Part shown: piece by piece, positions 33,162 through 46,300 of the stretch | How positions within the stretch are numbered: the stretch's first letter is position 1 | Layout: every line of letters begins with the position of its first letter | Assembly (NCBI GenBank): GCA_030374805.1 | Contig: JARGSG010000203.1 | Location: forward strand, 682,001-746,000 | Source of the DNA: Gracilaria gracilis | Taxonomy: Eukaryota > Rhodophyta > Florideophyceae > Gracilariales > Gracilariaceae | Direction of reading: 5' to 3' | Length of the DNA stretch: 64,000 nt | Translations under genes and position numbers: made by a program | Notes under the pieces: generated by a model | Database searches by the model: none | The model's input: the letters and a program-made list of their open reading frames with translations, nothing else | What the model was told of the DNA's origin: nothing

Positions 33162-36000
33162 AGGATCTCCATGGCACTTTCCTTTAATTGTGAGAAATTT
33201 GCTGCGGAAACGGCATGGGAAAAATGTATCTGGCCGTTCTGGGCTCTATTTTCTCTCGTTCTTCGTACAGTTTGTGCTATACGTTACGGTGGTAGTGGCA
33301 TCAGTGTGGAAATCGACTGTGATCTTTTGAAAGTCATCATAAGCCGAAAGTCTTGATTCGGGGCGCCAAAATGCTACGGGACTTGGCAATCACTCCTATT
33401 GAAGCATTTAGGGAAGTACTGGTCCCATGTAGGTCTTCCACCATATTTAACACGTAGGCATGCAAAGTTTTCAAGCCGATGATGGGGGTTGGAAAGTGCA
33501 GGAGGGTTACTTACTCGACCTAATTAGGGAGAATGTGTGAAAGAGGTTCTGAACAAAATGGGGGTGGCCTGCAGTTTCCGATGGCAAACAGGTCTTTGGA
33601 GTGGAAAACCGTGAATGACCATGTGAACAGCAACTTGAACAAGCCGCGGGTCCTTTATAAACGTAAAACTGTTAGATATATATGGTGAGGTGATGGCCAG
33701 GCGATGGGATGATCTCATATGATCATTGCGTAATACCCCGCACTACCGGCCCACAAAGAAGAGTTTATGAAGTCGTAAAATACGGGTCGTATACGGGGAT
33801 AAAATGGAGAAATGAACATCAAAATACGAGATGGACACAGGTTCTGGCAGAGGTGCAAATAGACATCGTTAGAGGTGTTCATTCTCGGCGCATATAGAGA
33901 TAGGATAGAGCGAGTCTACTACACATGAACTGTAACAGAGAGTAACAGATTATCCCTTACCGGTCCACCTATAGTGGGAAGTGGCGGTACAGCAGTGCAC
34001 TCTAATAAACTGGTGATATCCCAGCTATGATTCTACTAGGGTCTACGTCGGCGCACGACGGGCCTAGTTTGCGGATACTGAACTACAAGATGTCTTGTTT
34101 TCTTGGTGAATCATCTACAATGGCTTTCAAGTTTCCACCGACGAAAAAACTTGCGAAATATTAACAGTGCTGGTAGCTGGACATCAACTGTGTGCTTGCG
34201 GGCCTTGGTACCGCTACAAAGCACACTCGTCGAAAAGTTTTTCTCTCTTTCTCTCTCTGGGAGCTGCGGTAAATTCTACATTTGGCAAAATTGGAGCTAA
34301 GGAATAAGTGGTACTATTCGTGTTACATTATATAGTACAGTATATTACTTTGCTCGGTTTACAGTCAGTTTTGTGACTTCACGCACTGTGACGCCCTACC
34401 AATTACTCGATTAAAAACTGTATTCAACATTACACTGACCAACTTCCTGCGCTGTAAGTATATGTGAATCTGCACGTCAGTGAAGCATTGTTCATTCCAC
34501 CTTATCGCAAACTACTAGATAGCGCTAAGTAGCGCTACTTGGCGGTGATATCGAGGATTGGAACGCCGGTACAATATCTCAGTGAAGAAGTATGGGAAAA
34601 AGGTTGGCATACTTCGATGCAAACGCTCAAGGCACATCAAAGTATGCTTTTAAGGTAGTTCACCAGTGCTGTTCAACAGAAAAACATGCGTACTAAGGAG
34701 CGCCAAATAGCGATATTTGCGCTATATAACGCGTCTAAATACGCATGTAGATTTCGTTTTTGGGATGTAGTTTGTATTTTTTTGGGCGTACTTCGATGTG
34801 CCTTCTACAGAGCTATGGAAGCACGCCATTATGTTTGGGTCGTTAGAAAAGATTGTAAATCTAGTAGAGTTCTGATATTTGACAATGCGGTAAGTGCGAC
34901 ACTTGCAACAATTAGCGCCAAGTGTCGAAGATGGCGATGATGTTGTCAGGGTATTACCAGATTTGCACTGCCTGCATTGCCTGCTTACAGTGAAACTACA
35001 AGGCTGAAATGGAACATCAACGATAAAACAGCGTTTTGCAAACAGCGTCACGCTTTGGATTTCTCGCCATGCCTAATTCCAGCGTATCAACTTGAATCTT
35101 ATTAATTACTGTAGTGAACAAAACAATTATAATGTGTCAACACTCTGTTAATCGTTAATTTCCCGCAGCTCCCTGGACACAGCCGAGACTAGAACGTCGG
35201 AATTATTAATCTTGCGTCATCACTTCCGGCTACCATCATGTTTTCCTCTCGTAAGGCTGGAGCGCCAAACTGGACCGGTCATACATTAGCGAACTTATGA
35301 CCCTTTCTAAAATGTTGATATTATTCGAAAACTCTTTTCGTGTGTAGTCTGCGCAAGTACTTCAAAATTTCACTCCACAAACACGAAATCCTCTTTTTTT
35401 CTGTAAAGCTTTTTAATTTGGTCTTCGTACTTAAGCGGGATTCCACATTAACAACCGGCCGTTCTTGTGGAGGTCAGACCGATAGAACGTCGTCGCCACT
35501 TCTTCGGTGGTACATTTTCAACTTCTGCATGTGCGCACATCGCGCGCATAATACGCTCGACACCTATTTTCGTTCTGTTGCTAGGGGTGTAGTACTATCC
35601 GCTACATCGAGTGTGGGAAGATCCTCCGAAGTTTGATCGGATTAGTGCAGGGATAGATGTCAGAATCGGGGACCCGTACTTCTTTAGTCGCCTAGGCTCC
35701 TAGGTTGGGCTAGGGTCACCTTGAAGTTTATTCCAGAAGAAGAAGAAGCACGAAGAAGAAAAAGAGTTTTGCGGAATCCTTTCCCGCTTACGCCTGTTGA
35801 TCTCATTTTGCGGAAAACTTTCCTGCTAAAGCAAGTTTATCAAAACACTTCCCCGAGTGTAATCCACCATGCTGCACTGGATGCCTGGATGAAACGAGCT
35901 GCTGGGTAAACTCCCTACGCTCAATTTCCCTGTCCACTACATCTTGTGGTGCCGTCGCTTGCTCGCATATCTCCGTCGCGACGACGCGTTCCTTACTGGT
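33162..36000. other. no supported gene
   Basis: Frames are short on both strands. The main structure is a set of nested inverted repeats at 34600-34810, listed separately. Bases 33350-33375 carry GGGGCGCCAAAATG, which resembles a primer-binding-site neighbourhood, but no LTR pair supports it. Confidence 0.5.
34600..34806. repeat. nested imperfect inverted repeat (possible MITE)
   Basis: GGCACATCAAAGTATGC near 34630 is complementary, with two mismatches, to GCGTACTTCGATGTGCC near 34787. Inside it ACATGCGTA near 34684 pairs with TACGCATGT near 34739, and ATAGCGATATTTGCGCTAT forms a short central hairpin. No target duplication was identified. Confidence 0.45.
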
Positions 36001-36009
36001 TTAAATACA

Positions 36010-38120
36010 CGTCTCGAAGGATCAACGTGAACAACCAGACCCATCGCACTTGGTTTGAAAAGTCGGTCAAGGCAAAAAGTACCATCACTCCTTACCTCGG
36101 TGACTCTCCTATCGTCCTCGTTTGAACATTTGTGGACGGGGACGAGAACACTGCTAAAGAGTTATGGGGCGCGCTCAAGCTTGTGTATACTACATCGAAC
36201 AGAAAAGCCGTACAAAACATTCGGCATTGGATGGATAAATTAATATACAAGGACAACGACGACTGGAACAAACATGTGTCGAAGTTCTTGGAAATCGTTT
36301 GGGACCTTGCCAATTTCGATGAAGAAATAACGGAGAAGGGCAAAGTCTCCAAACTCATCCAAAGTCTTCTGAACACTTTCGCTCCCCTAGAAATGGTGTC
36401 CAATCTTATAGACGCTGGATTCGACTCCATCTTCACCGCATTGGAAGCCGAGGTCGCCCGCTGCCAAAATCACAACAACCCACAGCAAGCGCCGTCCTTT
36501 TCCAACCCCTCATCAACTCAAACCAAGAGTAACATCGCAATCAAAGGTAGAAGCCGACGAGGCCTTCGTAAAAGCAAGTCCTTCATAGTGAAAGACCACT
36601 TTGATGGCAATTTATTCTACTGTGGACGTCGTGCGCATAAAGCAAGTGATTGCTACAAACGCAAATATGAGGAGTCTGATAACACACAACGTGACAGTTC
36701 CCGTTATGAAGGTCGACAAAGTACACGCTCAAACTTTAGCTTTTCTCGTTCGCAACACGACCGAGAGGACAACCGGAGTGGTCAGCGAAAATCCAACTGG
36801 AACTCATCATGTTTTACACCAAGGGGGGATGACGATGGAAACCAAAACTCGAGCCCCAAATCTTACGTGGTGCAAAGACGTGACGATCCTTCACCCTCGC
36901 CGGGATACCATGCCAACATGGCAAAGTACAAGTCAAAGGTTGCACTTCTTTCACAGAACAAGGTTAATTCGGCATACATCGACTCCAGCGCGACTCACCA
37001 TTTCTTCCACTAGCGCTATTCGTTCATTCGCTAAGAGAGTATGGAAATTGGAATGGTTCAAGCCGCTTACGGCACAACTAGCCTTGTTGGTAAAAACCAT
37101 GTATTGGTACCTGCCAACAACTGTATTGCCATACTGGCTGTCATTGTGGACAACTTTGAGTTCGCGTCCAACGACGTTAATCTGCTCACGAATTTTAAAC
37201 AGAAATTCTCCGCTTCATTTGACGTGAAACGTTATGGAATGCTGAAGTCATTTATTGGATGGAACATTGAACGATCACGTTCAGGAATAACTGTGAGCCA
37301 ATACGGCTTTATCCAACAACTACCAGAGAGGTTTTGCATGCAATATACTGACTCAATCTGTTCTCCACTACCGGTGGGGCCCGATATCATGCCCACTATA
37401 GACACCGAGTGTTGCCTGTATACTCGGGACCACGCGAACTACAGATCCGGTATTGGTAGGCTCTTATACATTGCAATCTCAACACGTCCCGACCTTTATT
37501 TTCCAGTTTTAGCACTACCCAAACACCATGACAACCCGTGTGGACGTCATTTTCCAATATGAAAGAGGATATTTACGAACGTGGCTGGTACGGCTGACTA
37601 CTAGCTTCACTTCCCAGGGGGAATTCCGTTTGAGCCTACGTCAATTTTTCCGTGCTCTGATGCCAACTGGAGCGCATGTAAGCCCACTCTGAATACAACA
37701 ATAGGACATGTTATCGTTGTCAACCACGCACCCGCTATGTGGAAATCGAAGCGACAGACTGTGATTGCACTATCTTCTGCCGAAGCAAAATATATCGCAC
37801 TTTCTACATGTGGTGAAAATCTCACGTGGAAATGAAAACGATTTTGGGAATTCGCACACGAAAAGCCTTGGAGCGAGAATCTGTGGTATGAAATCACGAG
37901 GATCTTAGTTGAAAGCTCGGCTGCAATTTCCTTGACCACGAACCCACAAATTTCTGGTCGGAACAAGCACATTGATTTGAAAATGCACCACATTAGGATT
38001 CTTTATCACAGAAAGGTTGTTCTACTTCAACATATTTCTAGAATCCTGCAGATGGCTGACATTATGACAAAATGTGGGAGTCCCTCGAAAAGATTCGAAG
38101 GATGGTCAAAATGAAGAAGC
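36010..38120 (+). mobile_element. Ty1/copia fossil with large internal loss
   Basis: Gag of the UBN2 type (AKELWGALKLVYTTSNRKAV) with a degraded zinc knuckle (YCGRRAHKASDCYK) is followed by a protease motif (AYIDSSATHHFF). The 3' part of RT (KRYGMLKSFIGWNIERS) and RNase H (TTNPQISGRNKHIDLKMHH) come next. Integrase and most of RT are absent. No LTR pair was found. The RNase H end matches the scrap at 12990-13450, so both are one family. It is broken, with several breaks besides the internal loss, and old. Confidence 0.85.
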
Positions 38121-38760
38121 TTGTTTCATTCTAGTTTGAAATGAAAAGAACTACTAACTATACCAACTTCGCGTTATGTTTCTATTTCCCTTGTTGCTTT
38201 GCGTATGGAATGTCACTGACAGAATTTTCTGGTCAAGAACATCTTTGGGTTTTTTATTTATGATCATGTTTGTTTTGCAATCCTTCTCTATTCTCGGAAA
38301 GTACTTCATTATTTTTTACACTGGGTTTTAAATGTGGCTATGGTTTTCCAATTTACTGGAGCGAACGACTGTGTTGTTTAATGGGCGACTACGTTAAGAC
38401 ACCTAGCATATGCTTGTTGAAATAGTATTCTGTCACTATTTTGTCTGGCATGTCTAAAAGATCTGATGCAAGGAAGAGACACGTCTCATTTGGAAGACGC
38501 GTACATGTTGCAACTGCGAGATCTTATTTGTTTACCGACGGGATGAATCCCAATGTTGAATCTCCGCTGGTGGTGTGCAGAACACTTCTTCGCTTCGCCT
38601 TGAGGGACCGTGTGAATACCGGAGTGCCTCGTTCAACGCAGAAGCGCCACATGTGGCCACGTGAGTAATGGCACGAGTGAGTCATGCTTTGTAGCTTGCG
38701 CAATATTGATTAAATTGCACTGTCCCTCGCCGGTGGGTTCGTCTTGTCGTCGGAGGGGAC

Positions 38761-38899
38761 TGTGAGGAAGAGCGTCTGGCTTGGGGCCGTTTACTCGGAG
38801 ACCTAGCTCATCTCGTGCTTATGTACTGCAGATACTACTGTAAGGCTCATTTTCATCTGAAAAAATGTGAATGAGCTAAAATGGATATGCTGATTGACA
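38761..38899 (-). repeat. 3' LTR of the old copia, with extra hairpin segment
   Basis: 139 bp, against 95 bp in the partner copy. The additional about 44 bases (near 38845-38888) include GCTCATT and AATGAGC, which pair across a short loop. The rest aligns with 43223-43317. Confidence 0.75.
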
Positions 38900-41800
38900 G
38901 CCCCGGGTGGTGAATCACATTTTTGGGGGGCGGAGGTGATATTAAAACGGTTAAGGAGTTCGACGAATCGGTCTCGGTGTAGCGGCTTGGTAAATATTTC
39001 GGCTAACATGTTTGCTGTTGAAACTCTTTGTACGTCGACGGAACCTTCGGCAACATAGTTCTCGAAGGTATTGGTGGCGGATTTCAATATACTCTTTACG
39101 CTTCTTTGGTGATTGATTTGATGCTATCAGTATTGCGGATTAGTTGTCGATGAAGTGCGGTGTAGGGTAGAGGTTGGTCATTGTGGTTGCATGAAGGAGA
39201 TTGCGAAGCCATTTTATGTGTCTTGTGCCATTTGTGGCTCCAATATATTCCGCTTCTGTTGTAAATAGTGCGACTACATTTCGTTTGCTCGACTCCCGAG
39301 ATACTGGTGTGTGACCTACGATGTGAAAATTGCCAGAAATGGACTTTCTATCTTTGGCGCTTGCGAAGTCTGCGTCGCCATATGCGCTAAGAAGATGCTT
39401 GAGTTGATATGTAGTAGGCGAGTAGAGGATTCCGTGCGTGCGTGTCCCTTTTAAGTATCGAATCAGGGTTTTCAGAGCTTTCCAATGATGGCGTTGAGGT
39501 GCAATCATGTTTTGGGCAAGCCTATTCGTTGCGTACACGATATCTGGCCGGGTGCTATCGATAATGTACAGTATTTCTCCAAAGATGCTGCGGTAGTTTG
39601 TTGCTTCAATTGCTTTCAATGGTTATGTGTATAGCTGTTGGTCGAGATGTTTCAGGTTGGAGTACGGCGTTGCCGTTGGGTTGCAGTTTTCCATCTTCGT
39701 TTCTTCCAGTAGTGCGTCTATGGTGTCTGGTTGTGACAAATGTATTTGGCCCGATCTTGTTCTTCTTACTGTTCAGTCCAGGAATATTGATGGAGCCCCT
39801 AGTCTCTTCGCCTTGGCTTTTTTCAGTAGCTGGTTTTGAAGTTCGTTTATAAGTGTTTAGGATGACGCCAGCACTAAAAAGTCGTCGATGGTAGTGCCCA
39901 CTTATAATTGTAATTACTTCTGCTGTTTGTTTTGTATACAGACAAGGATCGTGTTCAGAGAGGTGGAAGTTGAGGTTTGATAGGAATTTTCTGTATTCAG
40001 TGGTTATAGTAATAAACGGCTGGAAGAGAGCCATACAGTTTGCCTTTATGCAGTTCGTATTTGCTGTCATGTGAGGGCGTGCCGACGAACTTGGGGATTT
40101 GTTTCACGAAGACTGGTTTATCGTTCTGGTAGAATTCATGAAGGTACGCTGACTTGATGCCAAAATGTTCTAGTAGAGACTGGTAGATGGCGTGCACTGC
40201 AAGCACTAATCTCTGAGTTGTTCTGTCTGCTGTGCATGTCGTTCCATGTTCCGGTTTGTAGTGTATGCCCGGCTTCATAAGATCGCCACGTAAGTTACAG
40301 CGAGCTTTCTCTGGGTTATGTTTCCTTCGACGGAGCGTTTGTAGTGGTATCTCATCACCAATAGGATGCTTGCCTCTGGTGGCGGGAGAACATTGCAAAG
40401 TAACCACTGTATGCTGTTATGTTCATCAATGTTGTGCAGCTCGGCATCGTGTGCAGCTTGCTATTGTGTGGCTTCGGGATACTTTCGTGCCTGTTGTACG
40501 CTGGCTGGTGGTGGTGTGTCTATTTTTATATAAGTGGGTATGGTACGTTTATTTTTTGCCTTTGCTTTGAACGCGTGTGTTCTCCCGGCCGTGAGGTCAG
40601 TTTTATTGTGGTACGGATAGAAGTCTTCCGTACGTATTAAATGAAATATTTTGGTGTTGACGGTGAAAACTATGATTTGGGTGAGAGAGTTTGCGTACAT
40701 GTAGCGTACCGTTTGCGCACGTGGTTCTAACTTCTTCATTGGTGAATAGACTAGTATTTTCCTAACTTCGCGAAGTATATAATGTCGATTGATTGTGAGC
40801 TTGGTACCGCACTGCAGATGGTAAAGTGAGGTGTTAATGGCACTGTGATGCATTAAGTTATACTTGAACACCATATGTCGTGCATTCCCCCAATATTGGT
40901 CTGAAAGTTTTGCTGCTTTGAGAAGTGCTCGTGCTGATTCCATTGCGGTTGAATTTTTTTGCAATGGAGCTTTCCTGAGGTTGATGCGGGGGAAGGGAAT
41001 GGCGCTGTACGCGGTTTATATCGTAAATATGCTTTATAAGAGTAGAGGTGTACTCTTTTGGCGGTATCGCTCCTGAAGTGAGATAGAGGGTGTCTCATGT
41101 TTGTATGTATGTACTGTAGCGTTTGGTCGATGTGGATGGGAATGTTTTTGAGGTCCTTGATGAAGTGAGTGAATGATTTTTAACTGGTCGAACATAAAAG
41201 AATCAGCATATGGTTGTTTCCGTTTGTAGAAGTTGGTTTCATGAAGCTACAGGTGTCTGAGCTTATATATGCTTTTTTTTGGGTAATGATGGGTGGTTGG
41301 TTTGTGTGGTGGGGGATCGAGCTTGGCTTCGTTACAAGTTGAGCAGGTTATTTTGGTGTTCCAGGGTAGAGTAATATGCATGGTGGGGATGAGTCTTTGG
41401 TTTGCTGTCCTGGCCAGTTTGCTTGGGATTTCATGATTCAGCCTAAGGTGCCAGTCATACGTTTCAAGTTGCATGTTTGATAGGCGTGATACGTGTGTGG
41501 GATTGTGTATTTGTTGAAGGGCGAGGGTTTGGTGTCTGGTTCTGTGCGATTGACTGGCAGTGGCATGGTTCTGTATATAGATATTTTGTTGGAGTTGCTG
41601 TCTGTGGATACTCGTGCGCTTTTGGGTCGAGATCTAGTTTAACGTGGGATGGTTCTTGATGTGTGTGCATAGGTGGGTTTTATGATGGAGGCTTTCAACT
41701 CGTACTTATTGCCTGTCCATGGTGCTATGGCTGTAGTGACCGAGAGATTTCTTCTTGTATCGATGATGGAGCCTTTCTTGGCGGTTAATGTGACTAGACC

Positions 41801-43222
41801 ATAACGGGTGGCCAGGTCATTTATCGATAGTAAGTTATGCTTGAGGTAGGCGTTGGCAACTGTGTAAATTCTATTGGAGCTACTCCGCTTGGGTTGGATT
41901 GTTATTATTCCACGGGGAGAGCACTTTCTCAGCTGGTTGGCAGCGGTAGTGGTGGGGGTGGTTAGGGGTTGCATGGGAGGTGTTGGTCGTGTGAGGTGAG
42001 TGGGATAGGCTCCGTTATCGAGCATGAACCTACTCTTGACTTCTGTGCCAATTTACGATGTTAAGTCAACTAGGGGTTGGAAAGGAGTGTTTTTCTGTGA
42101 TTGGAAGCCTGGAGGGGGTGCCAGCTGAGTTTGATATTGGAGGTAGGGCCATTCGAGAGCGTAGTTGGCTTGTGGAGCTTGTTGCCTGTTCTTGGAATCG
42201 CGGCTGTCCCTGCATTCGACATTGGAATGTTGAGGCTTGATTCCAAGTGAGACGTGGAATTGGCATGGTTTGCCTGGGAACACACGGCGTGGGCGTTGGT
42301 TGTAATATTGGCTGCTGTAGTTGGGTGTTTGTCGTACGGGACCATAGTTCACGGTGAAACTGGAAGGTTGGGTGGGTGTGGGTGTTGAAGTGGTAATAGA
42401 TTGAGTGAATGTGTAGAGTTCTTTGAATGTTCTGGTGAATTCCATGATGTCTGTGGGTTTGTGGGCTAGGAATTGGAAAACGATGTTGGAGGGCGATGTA
42501 TGTCGCTTTAATCTCTCGACAAGAAGTTCAAAGGTTGCGGCTTCGTCGGATATATTGGGATACTTGGCGGCAAGCATTCGTTGCCGAAACTCTTTGTGTT
42601 GTTTGATGTATTTTGTAATGTTCGTGTCGTCTGTGAAGTGGATGCTTTCGGCCTCCGTTTTTTAGAGACTGGTGATCATCCTTCATAGACTGGTTGATGT
42701 GGGCTAATAATCGTGTGATGAGATCATGGGGTTTGGGGTCGTCATCTGGTACGAATATTTGTCCAAATATATCTGGGGGTACACTACCGAGTATTGCTGT
42801 GGTCGACTTCGTCTTCTTCTGGATGCACTCCTTTAATTGAGCAGGGTCGGTTGAAAATGGTGGATTGGACATCAGGTGGTCTCTTGATTTTAGTTTGTCG
42901 GCATGGTTTTTGATATCAAAGTACCAGAAGAAACAATTGGCTGCGTGAAGTTTGGGGAGGGTAGGATAGCCAGAGAAGGCTGGCGTTGTATCCATGATGT
43001 GCTGCTGGTGTTCGGTTGTGTCTTGTTGGATATGAGTGTCTTCTGCTTATGTGATGGCGTTGGTGTATAGGTGGCTTGTGAGTTCTTCTGTCTCACAGGT
43101 GAGATCTCGCCAGAGGCGACGTATGAGGCGGTTGTAAGTGTCCATCTTGAATTGGTTGTCGAAGAGTAGCGTTGTCGGTGAGGAGGTTGAGTGTCGTGCG
43201 CAGGTGGGTGTGGCCTATAATC

Positions 43223-43317
43223 TGTGACGAAGAGCCTCTGGCTCAGAGCCGTTTACTCGGACGGATCTATCATCTCGTGCTTTTGTACTGCAGCTACTAC
43301 TGTAAGGCTGATTGACA
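43223..43317 (-). repeat. 5' LTR of the old copia
   Basis: 95 bp sharing AAGAGC, GTTTACTCGGA, ATCTCGTGCTT, GTACTGCAG and TACTACTGTAAGGCT with the left copy, in the same order. The flank GGTAC on its right resembles GGGAC at the other end. Confidence 0.75.
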
Positions 43318-43329
43318 GGTACAAGAAAC

Positions 43330-46300
43330 CTTGATGTCATCTTTTGGACAGCTGTACACAGGTCGAGGCCCAGCCGCTCGCGGCGGGCGTTCATAGGTCA
43401 GCCGTCAGTACATGTGCGCGCCCGCAGGGCCTCCGAGGTACCCTATCACTATGAGCTACGGCGCGCCTCCGCACTAGAGGCGCGCCTAACTCCGCTATAT
43501 TCAAAGACGAGGACTCCGCAGAGCCTGCGCGAGTCCCGGGGGAGTCAGAACGAGAGAGAACACTCTCCTTCCTTCTGCTGGTCTTTGCTCTCCTTTTCCC
43601 TTGCCAGCCTTGTTCGCCTCTCCAACTCGCCTCGCGACCGACTCCTCCAATAAACACTGCTTCCCCCGTTTATTAGCGCAGGTTGACGTTCGTCTAAATC
43701 GCTTTCCACGACCAATCGTTCTATGTTTAAGCCCAAAGGGGACCTTCAGGAGTATCAAAGTGACGTCCTCCCTTGGGTGGAGATCGTACACGGTGCTGCA
43801 TAGAAAGGCACCGACCGGTTGTACAAAAGCATTTAAGATACTCTCACTCGTCACTTTTACAACCGTTGTTTACATCGTGATCAGAAATCTATCGTTGACG
43901 AGGCTGTCGCTGAGCCACTTATCGATTTAAATCACAACGATCAAATTGAGGCAGTGAAGGACATCGTGAAATTAATCGCCGTCGATCCTCCGATAGCGAT
44001 TGTAACACGTAGAATCTTATCCTTCACCGAGGTCACGCAATGCAAACATCGCTGCAGAGAGGATTTGAACGCTTTCGTACCTCGCTTCTAGGGCTTAACA
44101 GCTGACCATCTTATGCATGTTGGACTATCCACTTCCTCCCAAGCCAGTTTGGTCCTGGCCATAACGCTCCCGAACAACGCCCTACTAGTTGCAACTCGTT
44201 GCACTGGTGGAAGCTCACCAATGGGACCAATCTGATGCGCAAGTGTCGATAAAAAAGAGTTACCATGCATTGGTTCTTGAGTTCTTCAATAAGCTCGCCG
44301 ATGTATTCAAATCCGACAATGCCCTGCTGCAACCTTCCGACAACGCTAATATATTTCGTCGCAAGCCAGTGCACACATGGGCTCCTCGAGAGCTACTCGA
44401 AGGTCATTTAATATCTAAATTACCGAACCACAGATGAAAACCACATTCGTGACATGTTTTTTACTGGCCCTCTGTGCAAGGTCAATCTTGACGACGCCGT
44501 CAAAGTCGTACGCAACTTGAATTTCACGCCCAAGTCGGCCAAGAGACCTTATGCGAAGACTGCTATGGAGAACATGGTCGAACAACGAGTACAGCAGGCC
44601 TTGGCAGCCTACCAGAAGCGATCAGAGCCAGGCCGGAGCACCACCGCCCCCTAGCACGCGCAAAACCAACAGCGTGGCAATTCTTTTCGACCCCGCCGGT
44701 CACACAAAAAAAAGACCGAGCGGGAGGCTGGTTAATGCTTCGAATGCGGCTCTAATACTCATCTCCGCGGAATTTATGAGTGCAAAAGCCCGTCACATGA
44801 AACGAAACGCATTCGTGCTGTCAAGGAAGGGAAAGGCAAACATGACGCCCCCGCTAAGTCAGACAACGTTTTTCGAAAAGGCTTCAACCCCTCCCAACGC
44901 AGTCATCTCTAACTGCAGGGAAGGGAGCCTATTCTGACCTGTTTCTCGCCTTCGCAGAAGCAAAACCCATCGTCCATCCAGGTTGCACAAAGAGTGTAAG
45001 GTCTTTTTGCGCCATAGCACAGCTCTACATCTCCTAAGGGACAGAACTAGTTCTAGACGAGCTAGATGGCGTGACTTTCCTCCACGGCTTCGGAGAGGAA
45101 TGCATGGACGCCGCACCAACCTTCGCCATGCGGAAGTTTCAAGGCACTGTCGAGAACCGAGTCCCCCTCGGCTACCGTTCTATGTAGTAGACGAAAGGGG
45201 ACCAATCGTGTTGGGGAACGATGTGCTATCACGTTCCAATCTCCTGAACTGGGAGAATAGGATCCGCATCCCTCAAGATATAGTGGGCAACCACTCCGCA
45301 CCTGTCCTTCTCCGAACCTACCATGCCGGTTCCGAAATGACGAAGCGCAACATACTACATATCGTCCCTTCATGCACCCAATCCGTTAAGTTCTTCTTCA
45401 CCCACGTCAAGAACCTTGCCTTCAATAGAAATTTCATCAAGAATGAAGAGCCCCTTGCAAAACACTTCTATCTCTACACCCATTTATGCCCCAAGGACAT
45501 GCAGAGAATCTGTAAGCGTTCCGGAGTTCTCACAAGGACACTCGAAGCGCTGCTGCAAGAATCTTTCGACTCGTGCACCATATGCACTTGCCGCTCGTTA
45601 CCTTTGAGGAAGGTTTCATATTCTTGCATCCTGAGAGAACTCAACGAGCACATCCAAGTAGACTTCATGTTCGTAGCCGAACTCGGCAACCTTCCCATTC
45701 TCCACATGAACGACGCGCCGACCGGCTTGTCCATCACATGGCTGTAATTCTCAAAAAACATGAAGAAGGCAGCCGAGAACTTCTTTATCCACTAGATTTC
45801 GACTCATGGCGCGCCAACAGAACTCTCAGGCGACCCACAGTTTGACTGCCAGCAGTTCAGAACGATGTTTTCCTCTCACTGCATTGCAATTGCTCCAAGG
45901 CCAGCCCGTCGACAAAACAAACTAGGCATCGTCGAGTGTTCCAACGAAGCAATCAGGTACCTGATCCAATGTCTTGAGAAAGAGAGACGATCAATGGCGC
46001 CTAGCTGGCAACAGTGCCACTCTGACCAGAAATTGGTCTCCAGCGTCACGTTCTTCAAGACGATCCCACTTGGCTCAGGGTTTGTATCGGCCCTCAAACT
46101 AGCCAGAGGATACAGGCAGGCACTCCAGGGCCTGCCACAGGCTAGGCTTACAAAGTACCTCGCCAAAACCTACCACGAGAAGGCAGCTCAACAACCTCTT
46201 CATAATTCCTCCGCACTAAGGATGCCAAGAATTTGGACCCAACGCTACTCGTCCAAAAAAAACACCGGTCTACTATTTTGTCAAGGAAACAAATAGAGGC

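Larger units (their letters stand above)
38761..43317 (-). mobile_element. old Ty1/copia element with short LTRs
   Basis: Terminal repeats begin TGTCAATCAGC and end TCACA on the minus strand. The 5' copy is at 43223-43317 and the 3' copy at 38761-38899. Flanks GGGAC and GGTAC agree at four of five bases, consistent with a target duplication. From right to left come gag (42995-42053), protease (MLDNGAYPTHL), integrase with its His/Cys zinc region (41474-41247) and catalytic part (41100-40461), RT (40407-39606) and RNase H (39619-38803). It is clearly dead with many breaks, and the diverged LTRs (roughly 85% alike over the shared part, judged by eye) show it is much older than the copia at 27.8 kb. 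Confidence 0.85.

Noticed and set aside
33350-33375. GGGGCGCCAAAATG as a gypsy-type primer-binding site
   Set aside because: No LTR on either side and no pol sequence nearby.
43330-43700. GC-rich stretch with AATAAA as the left LTR of the fourth copia-like element
   Set aside because: No matching repeat was found right of 48424, so it is described only as leader sequence.
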